Shown here: piece after piece, positions 1 to 10,618 of the stretch
Layout: every line of letters begins with the position of its first letter
How positions within the stretch are numbered: position 1 is the first letter of the stretch
Assembly (NCBI GenBank): GCA_001931875.2
Contig: MSJH02000032.1
Span: 1 to 23,162, forward strand
DNA: 23,162 nt
Direction: 5' to 3'
DNA from: Byssochlamys sp. IMV 00236
Taxonomy: Eukaryota; Ascomycota; Eurotiomycetes; Eurotiales; Thermoascaceae
Notes under the pieces: model-generated
Databases searched by the model: none
Seen by the model: only the letters and a program-made list of their open reading frames with translations
What the model was told of the DNA's origin: nothing
Program-made: the position numbers and the translations under genes

Positions 1-26
1 TTTTTTTTTTTTTTTTTTTTTTTTTT
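1..26. repeat. poly(T) tract at the window edge
   Basis: Uninterrupted run of 26 T at the first bases, 22 nt upstream of the start codon of the cyclin gene. The true length is unknown because the sequence begins inside it. Similar long A/T runs lie at 4058-4089, 13114-13149 and 23126-23162. Confidence 0.95.
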
Positions 27-48
27 CGCTTTCTATTTTTCTAGTTCA

Positions 49-1376
49 ATGGCAGAAAAATCACCGTCGACACCAACAAACATCTCTGCAGCCATCACCA
101 CAGGTTCTTCATTTAAACGACATTATCGACCTTATTACACCAAGAAACAGATTGCAACATTAAATAGTGTAAAGAAGCTTGGACCACTGGCATCCAAAGA
201 AACCACGGCTCGATACTCTAGTTGTAAATTTATGCAAGACGTTGGAAGAAAACTCGGATTGTAAATACTGAATAAGCAAATACATGAGCAGAAACAATTA
301 ACTTTATATATATATATTCTAGCCCACAAAAGACTATTAGTACATCGCAAGCTCTGTATCATCGATTTTATCTCTATTATTCCATCAAAGACTACTCACC
401 ACAAGTAAGAAAAGAAGAAAAGTTAGATGATACTGTATTAACTGAACATAAAAACACAAGGATATTAGCGTGACATGTCTATTTGTAGCCTCAAAAATAG
501 AAGAAACAATTAAAAAATTAAAAGATATCTTTGTAGCTGTTCACAGTGTTAAATACCCAGACAGCAAGGAATTAGATCCAGAACATGTAAATAAAGTCAT
601 TAGACATATACTTTATTGACATTTATATAAATAGATTGCTGAGGATCGTAAGAGGAGGATTATCAGTTATGAAAAATTGGTATTGGAAACAGCGTGCTTT
701 AATTTTCAATTACGGCATCCGTACGAGTATGTGATCAAGTTTACAAAATGGTTAAAAGGTAAATAAATCACAATTCAAAGAAGAAAAGGTATTTATAAAA
801 GTATAGAGATGGAACCTTCTTTAAAAGATAAACAGTTGGCAGAAAAAGCTTATGGGATTGCAGTGGACAGGTAATAAGAACATGTTTAGAAAGAGAAAGG
901 GTGACTCATTTTTCATAGTTATAAAACGTCTCTCTGTATCGAATACCCTCCACATACCATTGCGGCCGGATGTGTTTATTTGGCAACCCTCTTTTTAAAA
1001 GATCAAGACAGCACAATCGAAAAGTTGATTAAAGATAGGCCATGGGATCAGTACTTTCTGTCACGTATGGATGATATTGAAGGTAATGAATGAATATATA
1101 CATGTAGTTCATAGAGATTGACTTTGAATAGATGTGACGCAACAAATATTAGACTTGTACATTGCCACCAACTCTAGACACGATGTTGGCAAGTACACAA
1201 AACTCAAAATTATGCTAAATGAGCAGGCTCAACAGAGAGGACCTGATCCATATCTGGACGAAATATCCAAAATAGAATTAAGCTCTATGGCTAGCAACAG
1301 TAACATTAGAAAGATGGCAGCAGCCTTAGATGAAGTGAATACAAATCAACATACTGTCTCTTATCATTTTGGATAA
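49..1376 (+). CDS. CTK2: CTD kinase beta subunit, C-type cyclin (Ctk2/Lsc1-like)
   Basis: Cyclin that should activate the Ctk1/CDK12-type kinase phosphorylating the RNA polymerase II C-terminal domain in the nucleus. Seven exons: 49-260, 323-404, 461-586, 635-758, 807-870, 919-1082, 1132-1376; all joins keep phase and give 338 aa. Family features seen: N-terminal YYTKKQI, QDVGRKLGFPQKTI, YHRFYL, the cyclin-box stretch CLFVASKIEET, then LVLETACFNFQLRHPYEYV and a second cyclin fold with PPHTIAAGCVYLA. These match Ctk2/cyclin-K-type proteins better than cyclin C or H. ATG at 49 is the first in frame and lies just after the T run, so the leader is very short or A/T-run-containing. AATAAA-type signals follow the stop near 1396-1408. 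The gene converges on the IDO gene with 55 bp between stops. Confidence 0.88.
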
Positions 1377-1431
1377 TGCACATACACATAATGTAAATAA
1401 ATTTAATAAATAAGGAGAAAATGTTTTTGAT

Positions 1432-3244
1432 TTATCGGCCAAGAAACCATTCTGACCAAGATTGTTTTGAGGCTTCCTTTGTTGAAGCTTCCTTCAACTG
1501 AATCTTCATATCATTCGTTTCATCCCGAGATTGCTTCAAGAATGGCATTACGTTTGTTCCACCCGTACCACGGACCACTTTAGAATCAGAGCCTATAGTA
1601 CGTGCAAGTCCCAGTTGAGGAAACATCTGAGTGACTTTTTCGGTTTTAGAGTCCTTTTTGATACCAGGTGCCGTCTCGAGTTGTGTTTGTGGATAAAGGT
1701 CGTTGTGTTGTGATGAATGTGTCTTTTCTGTCTTCTTTTGTTGAATGGCAAATCCACCATGAGGAATATTAGGGCCCTTACGTGCCTGGTTGACGATATA
1801 TAGAGTGACAATTTGAACGTGTTTGTCACGGAACAGTTTGAGTTGGTGTAGACATTGGTTATACATCTCGATCAATTCAATCTCTTCTTCTGTAATTGCG
1901 CCTTGTCTATGTTGTTCCTCGAGATGAAGTATGAACGGACGGATGTTGGCAGCGACCTCTAGGTCTTCTAAAAATTCACGATGAGATCTTGGCATGTACT
2001 TGCGCATGGCTCTCAAGAAGGCGTTGTGGTTCGTTCGCTTGAACTGTGGAGGTGTACGTGGTGTTTCTGCCGAGCCATTCAGTTCGTCTGCAGGATTGGG
2101 TGCAGGCAATTTGGTATATCGGTCAGCAGGCAGTTCCGAGGGCTTGATCACTGTTGGTTTCTCTCCAGTACGATGGTGTTCAACACCAAAGGCTACATCG
2201 AGCGCAGCAATCAAGCTACTTTGCGCAGCACTTCCACCAGCGTACCGTCTGTACTGGCGCAATAAGCGTTGTGCACTATCAAGATGTGACATGTCGGCAT
2301 ACTCGTCCGTTTGTTCTGACCACAGATCAACCCCTTCATAAATCAAACCAAGAGGTAACCCTGCTTCGGCCATATTTTCCCAGCCTGCTAGGTAAGGTCG
2401 GATTTTCCAATAAAAGACATAAGGGTCACATTTTTCGTACATGCGTGTGAGAACATGTGTCATTTCAGCAATAGAATCACGGATGGTTTCAAGGTTGGCT
2501 TTAAGACCAGCATAATTGCCGTCTTGGATATTATCGATAGCTGCCATGATTTGAGATACACAGGGTGCGCCTGCACTTTCTATAGAGGTTGTCACAAGGT
2601 AGAACCATGCTTCATCAAGTGAACCAGAATAAGTGCCCATGATTGCCAGGTTACTACGGATTATCTGTTAGTTAAAAAAATCTTTATAAAATTCAAAGTT
2701 ACCTCAAGTCAATTGGGCCGTCTTCATCAAGTAAACGATAGTTCCATAATGCTACTGCAGCATGACATACGACAGGACATAAGCCCAGATGATCAGCAAT
2801 TTTTGTCCATGGGACAGCCAGTTGTGATGGAAGTGTCTACCGTGAGAAAAATACATTAGATTATTACAACATTATTTCCATTTTTCTTGATCCTGTGTAC
2901 CTCTGATGCAAGCTCAAGCTTTCCCCAAACATAGGCGTGAGACAAAAGACAGAGAATGAGAAATGCACGTCTATATTCTTCTATAGACCCTAATTTATTG
3001 GCATCAAGTAGAGGTAACTATAATAAGGTTAGTTTTCTCTCTTCAAACTGTCATCTTTTCATCGTACTTCGTGTATCTTTTCACGTAATCTTCCAGCCAA
3101 TAATAAGCCGTTAAAGTTGTCCATCATGTTCTCCCAGGGGGCAAAGTACTCATCTGTCAGACGCTTTAATGGAGGTTTTGATGGTAGAAAACCAGTGACA
3201 GGAGAGATGTCATAGTCTTCTAATGGACGCATTGTCAGTGTCAT
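1432..3244 (-). CDS. BNA2: Indoleamine 2,3-dioxygenase (first step of tryptophan to NAD)
   Basis: Haem dioxygenase opening the indole ring of L-tryptophan to N-formylkynurenine, first step of the kynurenine route to NAD; normally cytosolic. Exons on the minus strand: 3244-3068, 3017-2901, 2836-2703, 2653-1432; 549 aa. Seen in the protein: LPLLDANKLGSIEEYRRAFL, LSHAYVWG, VPWTKIADHLG, GTYSGSLDEAWFYLV, RPYLAGWENM, GGSAAQSS (about residues 282-289) and NHNAFLRAMRKYMPRSHREF. His352 in the last block aligns with the proximal haem ligand (His346 of human IDO1). The C-terminal 100 or so residues (SSQHNDLYPQ onward) are a low-complexity fungal-type tail. The first donor is GAA|GTACGA, a weak match, but splicing there restores the family sequence KIHE-LPLLDA. 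Acceptor 2654 (CCGTAG) is fixed by phase. Other fungal IDO paralogues exist, so BNA2 equivalence is by family. Confidence 0.93.
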
Positions 3245-3974
3245 GGTTTGAAATAAAATAATAGAAAAAGAAAGAAAAAAGAGAAAGAAGATGAAGAGAT
3301 CATCTTGTATTTAAAGTCAGAACTTGTTATCCATAACAAGTAGATCTATTGGTTGTATTCATGGATTAAATACTCATTGGCCCTTAACCTTAAACAAATC
3401 ATCTTGGAGATAACTCGGATCAATCGATTTATCCGTGGCATTGAAATATCGAATCATTTTTTTGGTGAATTATTACCATCTAAAGTAAAAAAGGGTCTCA
3501 TGCATATGCATAAATTTTAGTTTGACTCGCAGGCATTATATATCTCTTGGTTGCCATAGTGTGTTTGATGATGACTAATAATGGGTAAAGTACTCTTTTG
3601 TGTTCAGCCTAATATTTTCATTTTAATCATCAAAAGCTTTTCGATCTTCTGCATTTATTCTGTATTGTTCTGCATAAAAAAGAGATAGAAAGGGAGCAAC
3701 TACTTTAAGAGAAAGAGAGAAAGAGAGAAAGAGAGAGAGCTAGTGATTTACAGTTTGTTTATAGAATATCATTCAATCTTACAAACAATGCCTTGGAGAT
3801 TTTTACGACAATAATAATTTGTTGTATTTTATACCAAGAGTAAAACCCAATTCATCTCCCCCCCTTTTTTTTTGACTTTTGCAAATCCATTTAATAATCC
3901 TTAAGTCCTATTGTGCATTACAGAAATGATGGGGAGATAAGAGTCATAGACAGTCACAATGACAGCTCAGCGTG

Positions 3975-4007
3975 AACACACACACACACACACAAACACA
4001 CACGCAC
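3975..4007. repeat. (AC)n microsatellite, slightly interrupted
   Basis: Repeated AC dinucleotides with single AAAC and GC interruptions, followed 50 nt later by a long T run. It reads as a Thr-His repeat in one frame, which is not a credible protein. Confidence 0.9.
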
Positions 4008-4056
4008 GCAGGTTATTTTCCTTGGTCTAAGCTTTTAATACTTTGTAACCATCCTT

Positions 4057-4057
<1 letters not shown>

Positions 4058-4089
<32 letters not shown>
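4058..4089. repeat. poly(T) tract, about 32 nt
   Basis: Uninterrupted T run in the spacer upstream of the PGAP2-like gene. Length in a raw assembly is uncertain. Confidence 0.95.
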
Positions 4090-4302
4090 CTCACTTTCTC
4101 TCCATATATGTTTACAGATACACACACATTACATATCTGATTACAGTTAATGTAAACAAGATAGTTTATAGTGATCACCATAGAATTAAAATACCGGTGT
4201 TTGGGTATCGGCAAATTGTTTGAAGCGAGTTGAAAGAGAAAGAGAAAGAAAAAAAGATACATTTTCTCTCTTTCTCTCTTTTTATCCTTTCCTTTTTTAT
4301 AC

Positions 4303-5227
4303 ATGACTTTATCTGGAGTTCAGGTCATCGTTCTTTTTCAAAAGTAAAACAAAAAAAGGTGTTGACTGTATTTATAGATTTCAGCTAAATACATTGCTTA
4401 TTCACATACAACCTGTGCTTACAGTAAAGAAATACACAACCTTTCCTAATTACTCTCTCTCTCTCTCCTTTCAACTTATATTTTTTTTTTTTCAGTCGCA
4501 TTCGCTCTAGCACTCATCGTAGGCTGCTACACGCATTACGAAAAGATTGTACAAAACGAATATTTTGGATATCCTGACGTAAGTTTTCATTCACTATTTG
4601 TGAACTACACGTTTTAAAAAAAAAGCATTAGGAATGGATTCCAAGTGTAAGCGCGACAACAGGTGATAGATACCCAGCACGAGCTATCTTTCAGATATTT
4701 ATCGCGCTTACTTCGGGTCCACGACTAGCTCTTGTCTTTTTATGGTACTTGCTGAGCCAGAACAAGTTTTTGTTTATTGTTGGCCTTATCAGGACCGTGT
4801 CTTGTGGTGGATGGGTCTATATCACATCTACAGATGACCATTCAACTCACGATGTGGCTATGGTTATCTATGTGCTCTGCACTTTGCCTTGGATGCTGAG
4901 TGTTCTGGCTACAGCTTCACAAGATCCAGTAGGACTCAAGCGACGTCGTCTGTTGATCATTGCGTTTTTTGGAACGTTGGTACCTATGATCTATTTCTTT
5001 ATTCAACACAAGGTACATCAAGTGCCTGGAGGTAAGATATAAAAAATAGGGAAAAAAGACTCTGTGTGTGTGTGTATGTTAATGGTTTCATTTAAGCCTA
5101 TACCATCTATGCATTCTTTGAGTGGTCACTTATAGTCTATGATGTTGGATTTGATGCACTTAGTTGCTATGAATTTGACAGATTTGATCTAAAGATTTAT
5201 CCTCGTACTGCAAAAGGAATGGTTTAG
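4303..5227 (+). CDS. Cwh43 N-terminal / PGAP2-like (Frag1/DRAM/Sfk1) membrane protein
   Basis: Multi-pass membrane protein of the Frag1/DRAM/Sfk1 family; the PGAP2/Cwh43-N branch acts in lipid remodelling of GPI anchors in the ER/Golgi. Proposed exons: 4303-4323, 4378-4423, 4496-4578, 4632-5031, 5097-5227; 226 aa. Diagnostic stretches: SHTTCAYIAFALALIVGC, HYEKIVQNEYFGYPDEW, PSVSATTGDRYPARAIFQ, ALTSGPR, and near the end GAYTIYAFFEWSLIVYDV followed by GFDA. Several hydrophobic segments suggest five or six membrane spans. Exons 2-5 are firm by phase and family match; exon 1 (7 codons, donor CAG|GTCATC) is the least certain part, chosen because an in-frame stop just upstream of 4378 forces a spliced start. 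Yeast Cwh43 fuses this half to a C-terminal PGAP2IP-like half; here the frame stops after the first half. AATAA sequences follow the stop. Confidence 0.82.
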
Positions 5228-5340
5228 AATAATAAACAATTACGGAAGAATTTTTATGCATTACTGGCGGGAAAAGGGATTGTATAAAAACGGGAATTTA
5301 AAATAGTTAACCTCTTTGCTTTTTTTTTCTTCCTTTTCTC

Positions 5341-6395
5341 ATGGCTCAAGTATTGATTGTTGGCTGTATCGAGTTCGCGACGGATATCTTTGAGCAACTT
5401 CAAAAAAAGTACTCGATTACGTACTACACTTCTCGATCTCGTCAAGAGTTTATTCAGGACTGTGCAGACAAATACAAAGACGTGTCAATTATCTATCGTT
5501 CGCCCGAGTCTATGTCTATCGTCGGCCCATTTGATGCAGACCTTGTTTCACAACTGCCCAAAGGATTAAAGTATATCGTTTACTGTGGTGCTGGTTACGA
5601 CACGATTGATGTACACGCTTGTGACCAGCGTCAGATCCGAGTATCGCATACACCTATAGCCGTAGATGATGGAACGGCAGACATTGCTGTTTCCTTAATC
5701 TTGGCGTGCTGTCGTAACTTGATTGCTGCTAGTGATAACTTGCGTGCTGGAAGGTTCAGAAGTGGATTACTCATGGGAACCGATGTACAAGATAAGGTGC
5801 TTGGTATTATCGGAGCAGGAGGTATTGGTAGAACTCTGGCTAAACGCATGTCTGGGTTTGACCTGAAGAAGATACAATACTATAATCGTCATCAATTGCC
5901 CAAAGAAGGTAAATGATTCGAAAGGAATCTGACAGGGTGTCTTACTCTTTCCCCTTTTTAGTGGAAGAAAAGTATAATTTGGTCCATGTTGACTTTGAAA
6001 CACTGCTAAAGACGTCTGATATCATCTCTGTCAATTGCCCACATACAGCCGAGACAACACATTTGCTCAGTTATCGAGAGTTTGCCTTGATGAAGCGAGG
6101 TGTGATCATTGTCAATACAGCAAGAGGTAAAATCATTAATGAAGCAGCTCTTGTCGGAGCACTTGAGCGTGGTCAGGTCCTCTCGGCTGGTCTTGACGTC
6201 TTTGAGAACGAACCTGTCGTTCATCCTGGCCTATTGTCTCACCCCCGCTGTGTCTTGCTACCCCATATTGGCACTTATACCAACGAAAGCCAGTACAAGA
6301 TGGAAAAACTGGTTCTTGATAACCTGGTCAAGGCTATTGAAGAGGACACTCTATTAACCCCTGTTCCTGAGCATAAAAAATACTTTGAACAATAA
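5341..6395 (+). CDS. D-2-hydroxyacid dehydrogenase (glyoxylate/hydroxypyruvate reductase-like)
   Basis: NAD(P)-dependent reductase of 2-keto acids such as glyoxylate or hydroxypyruvate. Two exons, 5341-5908 and 5962-6395, join with phase 1 to give 333 aa, the usual family length. Seen: the nucleotide-binding loop GIIGAGGIGR (residues 155-164), NTARG with catalytic Arg244, VFENEP with Glu273, and LLPHIGT with His291, the complete Arg-Glu-His triad. After the second Rossmann strand the sequence is YYNRH without the acidic residue typical of NAD-only enzymes, so NADPH use is possible (inference). The exact substrate cannot be told from sequence. It lies 113 bp downstream of the PGAP2-like stop, same strand, and converges on the aminopeptidase with 40 bp between stops. 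The 5' flank is T/C-rich directly before the ATG. Confidence 0.93.
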
Positions 6396-6435
6396 AAAAA
6401 AAAGAGGGTTTATTTGCAATATTCACAAAAAGTTT

Positions 6436-8236
6436 TTAGAAAAGGAAAGCACCAGTAAGTGCTGCGACAGGAGAGCCAGTAACACGAGGTATACTCCAGC
6501 CCTCGCCGGCAAGGAGTTCTGCAGAGCCAGCGACGTCCAAATGAGTGTAACCTATAGACAATTCTCTGTTATCTAATCCGTACTGATCTAATCCAGAAGC
6601 TTGCAGCATGAAACCAGCGGGGTACTGATGGCCACGACTAGTCATTGTGCTAGGTAAGTCGTTTGCAGACACGAGGTCCTCACTGGATCGACCTCCCTTG
6701 ACACACTCGACATCTTCACGACGTAAGGTAGAGATTTCAAAAGGATCGCCCAAAACATGTCCCGCATTATAGATTCGCTTACTAATCTTGTGCTTACGAG
6801 CAAATCCGTTGTCGAGTGTGATACCATAACCACCATAGGCACGAATAGCATGGCCAGTGAGTGTGGCACAGGTGAAGAGGAAAGAAGGTGCGGCAGAAGA
6901 GGGGGTATTGGCTTGTTTGTGCTCAAGGACTTTTTCCTTAAACTGACACAGCAAATCTGTCATCACCATACGACCTTCAGCATCTGTGTTACCAACCATG
7001 ACTATGAAAATAATCAGTATCCCCTTTTTCTCTTTTTTCTTTTCTTTTCTTTTTTTGTTTACCTCGTTTGCCACTGCGAGCAACAATGATTTCATCGCTC
7101 ACGTACATATCAGGGCCAACCGAGTTTCTCACTAAAGCAAGGCCTCCTGTCACATTGACCTTGGTAGGAGCCAACAAAGAGACTGTCTTGAAGAATCCAG
7201 CAACGGCCGCAGCACCACATTTATCGCGAGACATGTCTCTCATATGTCCACTGCACTTGATATCAGCTCCACCTGTGTCATATGTCACACCTTTACCCAC
7301 AAAATAAAGACTATAACAATCATTAGTCTTAAGATCCCAGCAATATCTTTAATATTACTTTTCTTTCACTTGAGATTGATCAGGAGAAGAGTATTCGAAG
7401 AGAATAAAACGAGGATGATGACGAGGTACAGCCAAGGAAGCACGGGTGACAGCATGAGCCAAAGGATATTCCTTCTTGATGACATCAACATCGTCAATGA
7501 TTGTCAGCTTGATGTTATCTACATCCTTGAATTGTTCTTGAATGTACTCTGTGATATGGATGGGTGACATGATCTCTGGGTCCGGGTTACCAATATCCTT
7601 TGCCACACGACGTCCCATTTCACAGGCCCTGATCGTCTTGACTGTCTCAGCATCCACATCAGCGACAAATCCAAGGGATTCAAACGTTTTGACAGTTCCC
7701 TGAGTGCGAGCAACATGTTGACGGACATCCACAGGTTCAAATGTGGATTCGAACAGACCCATCAAGGTTACAGCGGCAAAATGTTGGTAATCGTCTTGGT
7801 CTGCATCAAAGGACCAGGCCAAGGAAGAACTAGGTTCATCAGCAAAACAGACAAGAGGTCGACGCATGCCTGCCTTGAGAGCCTTGATACCAGCAGCATA
7901 AGCAGCATCTATTGTACCAAATTAAGCGAGTGAAGAAAAAGGCAAAAACATACCCTTGAAGCGTCGAACGTCGTCAAAGTCGTTATAGATAGTGCCTGTA
8001 GGAGATACAACGATACGTTCAGCAGGCTTTCCGTCGTGCGTTATAAGTAACTGAACAGAATCACCAAATGTACTATCGAGATCCATATACTTTTGAGCAA
8101 CAGGTAAAAGATCAGCAAGTGCTTTCTTTTCTGTGAAAATGACCACAAGACCGTCATAGTTTGATTGGTTGGACTCGAGTGTGTTCAAGAGACCGCCTTG
8201 ACCTTTAGAAATGAATTCGACCTGTGGTAATTCCAT
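6436..8236 (-). CDS. M17 leucyl aminopeptidase family (animal LAP-1-like)
   Basis: Two-metal cytosolic aminopeptidase removing N-terminal residues from peptides; family enzymes are usually hexameric. Minus-strand exons: 8236-7954, 7908-7359, 7310-7063, 7001-6436; 548 aa, near the family norm. Metal and catalytic residues present: VGKGVTYDTGG (Lys284, Asp289), the following DIK (Lys296), SRDK (Asp307), and NTDAEGR (Asp367, Glu369, Arg371). The active-site wording (GKGVTYDTGGADIK, GHM, RSGKR-V-NTDAEGR) resembles the animal LAP-1 type more than bacterial PepA (from memory of the family). ATG at 8236 (MELPQVEF) was chosen; an in-frame upstream ATG near 8341 would add a stretch encoded by Lys/Gly- and Phe-rich low-complexity sequence that looks like leader. 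Exon 4 begins just before the catalytic NTDAEGR block. Confidence 0.92.
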
Positions 8237-8340
8237 GTGTGAATAAAGCGGAAAATAGCAGTAAAAAAAAAGAAAAGGGTGCAAAAAATTTTTGGCCTTC
8301 CCCCCTCCCCCTTTTTTCCCTTTGACCCGTGCTACCATTG

Positions 8341-8840
8341 ACAATGAGCACTGTGTAGCCTATAAGGTGCTAAATTGGGTCAATGGTAAAATGGGTGCAA
8401 TTGCCCTGGGATCTGTATGTGGTGTATCGTCTTTTGCCACTTTTGGTCTTTGTTATTGAGAAACCCATTTGTATTTCTATTGGACAGCATTCTTTTTATT
8501 TTAATATGTCATGGTTCAAACAAGGACATGTGATAGTGCATAAAAGGATTATTCTTGAACTTTTACCAAGAGATAATAATGACAACATATGCATACAAGT
8601 GGAGATAAAGTGAGGGTATTTATGCAAACATTAAAGATGCGTTCACATGTATGACTACTATCAAAGAGCCGTTTTCTGGTATGCAAGCCATTTTTTGATA
8701 CTTTGTCGTGTTTACGTAAGTCTCTATTTATTCATTCTCAGCTAATAGACGACATCAGATATTGTAGCCGTCATATATTCGGGCTGCAACCTCATTTATT
8801 GGTTCTTCTCTCGTAATAAATAGTAGTTGTTAGATATTGA
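8341..8840. other. Gene-poor spacer upstream of the aminopeptidase
   Basis: About 500 nt after the aminopeptidase start region. A 76-codon open frame at 8383-8613 (+) has no recognisable motifs. Short coding-like snippets (for example the frame reading TTIKEPFSGMQAIF near 8653) are interrupted by stops. I see no intact gene; this may be the eroded 5' part of the pseudogene that follows. Confidence 0.4.
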
Positions 8841-9711
8841 CTCATCACTGTTTTACAATCATATAAGCACAAATACGAAGCAAATGTCGATGAGTCAAAG
8901 ACAAGTTTGTTTGTCAGCTGCCTACCAGCTGCTCTTGAATTTCTTCAAAATGTATTTAGCCAAAGTTCAGCTGATTTCTTGATCTGGCTAGGTAGCAATG
9001 GATTCGACGTTGGACATCCTGAAGAAGAAAAGAAGGCAATTATTTACATGTGCTTCGTACTGACAGACTTTGTATGTCAACTGTCTGAAGTCTCCACTGA
9101 AGAGTGACAAGAACAAAAGAACATCTTCCGTAGAATACCTTGTGCCTACTTTCAAATACTATAGTTCAATATACCATGATATGAACTTCCAACGATAAGC
9201 TTTTTTATTAATCAGATAGACAAATATACATTTTGGTTCTCTTCAAGTCAAAAGTCTTTTATAGATACAAGCGTCTAGAAAACTTTGAGGTTGACAGTTT
9301 GCAATTTTGACTTATTGAAATATAGTCACAATGCAAGTTATATAAATATCTTGATCTAATACGTCAATCTAATTCCAGGTGCATCAGGTTCTTTGAGTCT
9401 GAAGATAAGGGTAAAAGATGCTTTGCAGATGGTATTGGATACATTGTGTTAACAACAACAACTTCGTTTGCTGACACCAGCCACTGGGCCTTTTTGCGAC
9501 TTAGAGAGGCTCGCATACCAAGATCGTAGGATGTTAGATTTCGCTAGTTCAGAGTGTTTGAAGTCATGCTTTGTATGAAGGTATATATTTTTCTCTTTTT
9601 TATGTGACACTGACTTGCATAGATATTCTAACCTTTATATCTAGCTTTCAGGCAAAGCTTGACGAGCAAAGAGCTCTGGACGAGGTCCTTGAAGCAGAAG
9701 TTCTTGATTAG
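8841..9711 (+). pseudogene. Decayed gene of unknown family, with in-frame stops
   Basis: I do not recognise the family. Coding-like pieces lie in order on the plus strand. One open frame of about 89 codons (8841-9107) includes LPAALEFLQNVFSQSSADFL, GHPEEEKKAI and FVLTDFVCQLSEVSTEE. A second piece, in another frame from 9326, includes RFFESEDKGKRCFADG, GYIVLTTTTSFADTSHWAFL and RLREARIPRS. It runs into TAG at 9527, continues as DVRFR to another TAG at 9545, then FRVFEVMLCMK. A plausible intron (9581-9651, GTATAT..TTTCAG) joins this in phase to AKLDEQRALDEVLEAEVLD and a stop at 9709-9711. Two in-frame TAGs, a frame change and no start codon mark it as a pseudogene, though intronic removal of some stops cannot be fully excluded. 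It could be a lineage-specific multicopy gene or transposon cargo. Confidence 0.45.
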
Positions 9712-10085
9712 CTTGCAATTGTTATAGCATAGCTGCAATATCAGCGTCAGTAAAGTTTATAAAAGATAACAATGAAGGATGATTCAAATTAAACGGTAAT
9801 GACCTATGCTTAGAAGATCAAAGAGCAAACATTTTACATTCAAGACCATTTTATTCTACACTAAATTATAATCGACCACGGTACTTTATTCTTCCTTTTC
9901 TATTCTGAGAGTCTCTCATCCGTCAATTTGGACAGTAAGCACTGTAATTTTCATACAAGGATAAACGGGAAATCACGCTTTTATAAAATATATCTTACCA
10001 CATTGATGTAATTACCCAAATAAAAAAAGAGTAAACAAGGGAATATATATTATGGTTTTATTACAATTAAAAGTAGACACAATGC
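9712..10085. other. AT-rich spacer between pseudogene and Pmp3
   Basis: About 370 nt with no coding signal on either strand that I can support. It includes the 3' flank of the Pmp3 gene, with AATAAAAC-type A-rich sequence on the minus strand near 10055. Confidence 0.4.
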
Positions 10086-10463
10086 TTAATACTTTAGTAT
10101 AATGTATAGAGCGTGAACTATTTAAAATAAGATATATTAGCTCTCTCTCTCTCTCTCCGTACGCGTCACTGATTTAGCTTATTTCACTTACTGATGCCTG
10201 GAATATAACCAAGGATAGTTAAACCAATATTGATCAGGAGGTCAATACCGCAGCCTATATAAATAAAAAAAAAAAGAGAAATCTTGATTAAAAACCCATA
10301 GCTTATGATTTCTTTCTCTTTACTTGCCTCTTTCCAAGAATACACCAAGAGGTGGCAAGACGACAGCTAAAAAGATGATAGATTAGGATATACTCACCCA
10401 TACATTCTTAGTAGACAACTTACCGCCAATAATTTTGCAAATATCAGTTGCAGTAACAGCCAT
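10086..10463 (-). CDS. PMP3: Pmp3/UPF0057 plasma-membrane proteolipid
   Basis: Very small two-helix membrane protein of the Pmp3/UPF0057 family, linked in yeast to plasma-membrane potential and salt tolerance. Four tiny exons on the minus strand: 10463-10424, 10366-10328, 10254-10192, 10117-10086; 57 aa, the family length. Recognised from IIGAVVLPPLGVFLERGCG, the second helix INIGLTILGYIPG, and the C-terminus IIHALYIILKY. Because the gene is cut into 40, 39, 63 and 32 nt pieces it is easily missed by frame searches. Intron 2 (10327-10255) must use a GC donor, AGAG|GCAAGT, because the nearby GT would shift the frame and destroy the ERGCG motif. Intron 3 contains a (CT)n run (10141-10157). The gene is tandem with, and 155 bp downstream of, the carotenoid-oxygenase-like gene. 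Confidence 0.93.
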
Positions 10464-10618
10464 TTTAAAAGATTATTTTTATTTTGAAACAAGTAGTAAA
10501 GAAAAAAGGATCAGAAAAAAAATCAAGCTCTTTTAATATGTGTTGAAATGACATCATTTTATCCAAATATAGATATTGCTTAATGCAGGTTTACAATGGA
10601 CCATGACAGCGTCATGAC

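Larger units (their letters stand above)
3245..4302. other. Divergent intergenic region rich in simple repeats
   Basis: About 1.06 kb between the start of the IDO gene (minus) and the PGAP2-like gene (plus). It should hold both promoters. A CCAAT box for the minus strand can be read at about 3376-3380 (ATTGG on plus), with a TTAAATA-like element near 3308-3316. It also has an AG-rich run at about 3708-3740, an (AC)n run at 3975-4007 and a T run at 4058-4089. Open frames here are low-complexity products of these repeats; I see no gene. Confidence 0.6.

Noticed and set aside
1981..2450. Overlapping plus-strand open frames of 94-115 codons
   Set aside because: They lie antisense to the conserved IDO exon and show no family motif; shadows of the real frame.
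3972..4304. Open frames on both strands through the AC and T repeats (His/Thr and poly-Phe or poly-Lys)
   Set aside because: They are translations of microsatellites and homopolymers and do not join the PGAP2-like exons in phase.
8237..8341. Upstream in-frame ATG extending the aminopeptidase by 35 residues
   Set aside because: The extra residues come from A/T- and G-rich leader sequence and do not resemble a targeting peptide or the family N-terminus.
8383..8613. 76-codon plus-strand open frame
   Set aside because: No motif, and no continuity with neighbours that I could show.
9361..9560. Possible structural RNA gene in the gene-poor stretch
   Set aside because: No tRNA B-box or cloverleaf could be drawn, and the stretch is better explained as decayed protein-coding sequence.
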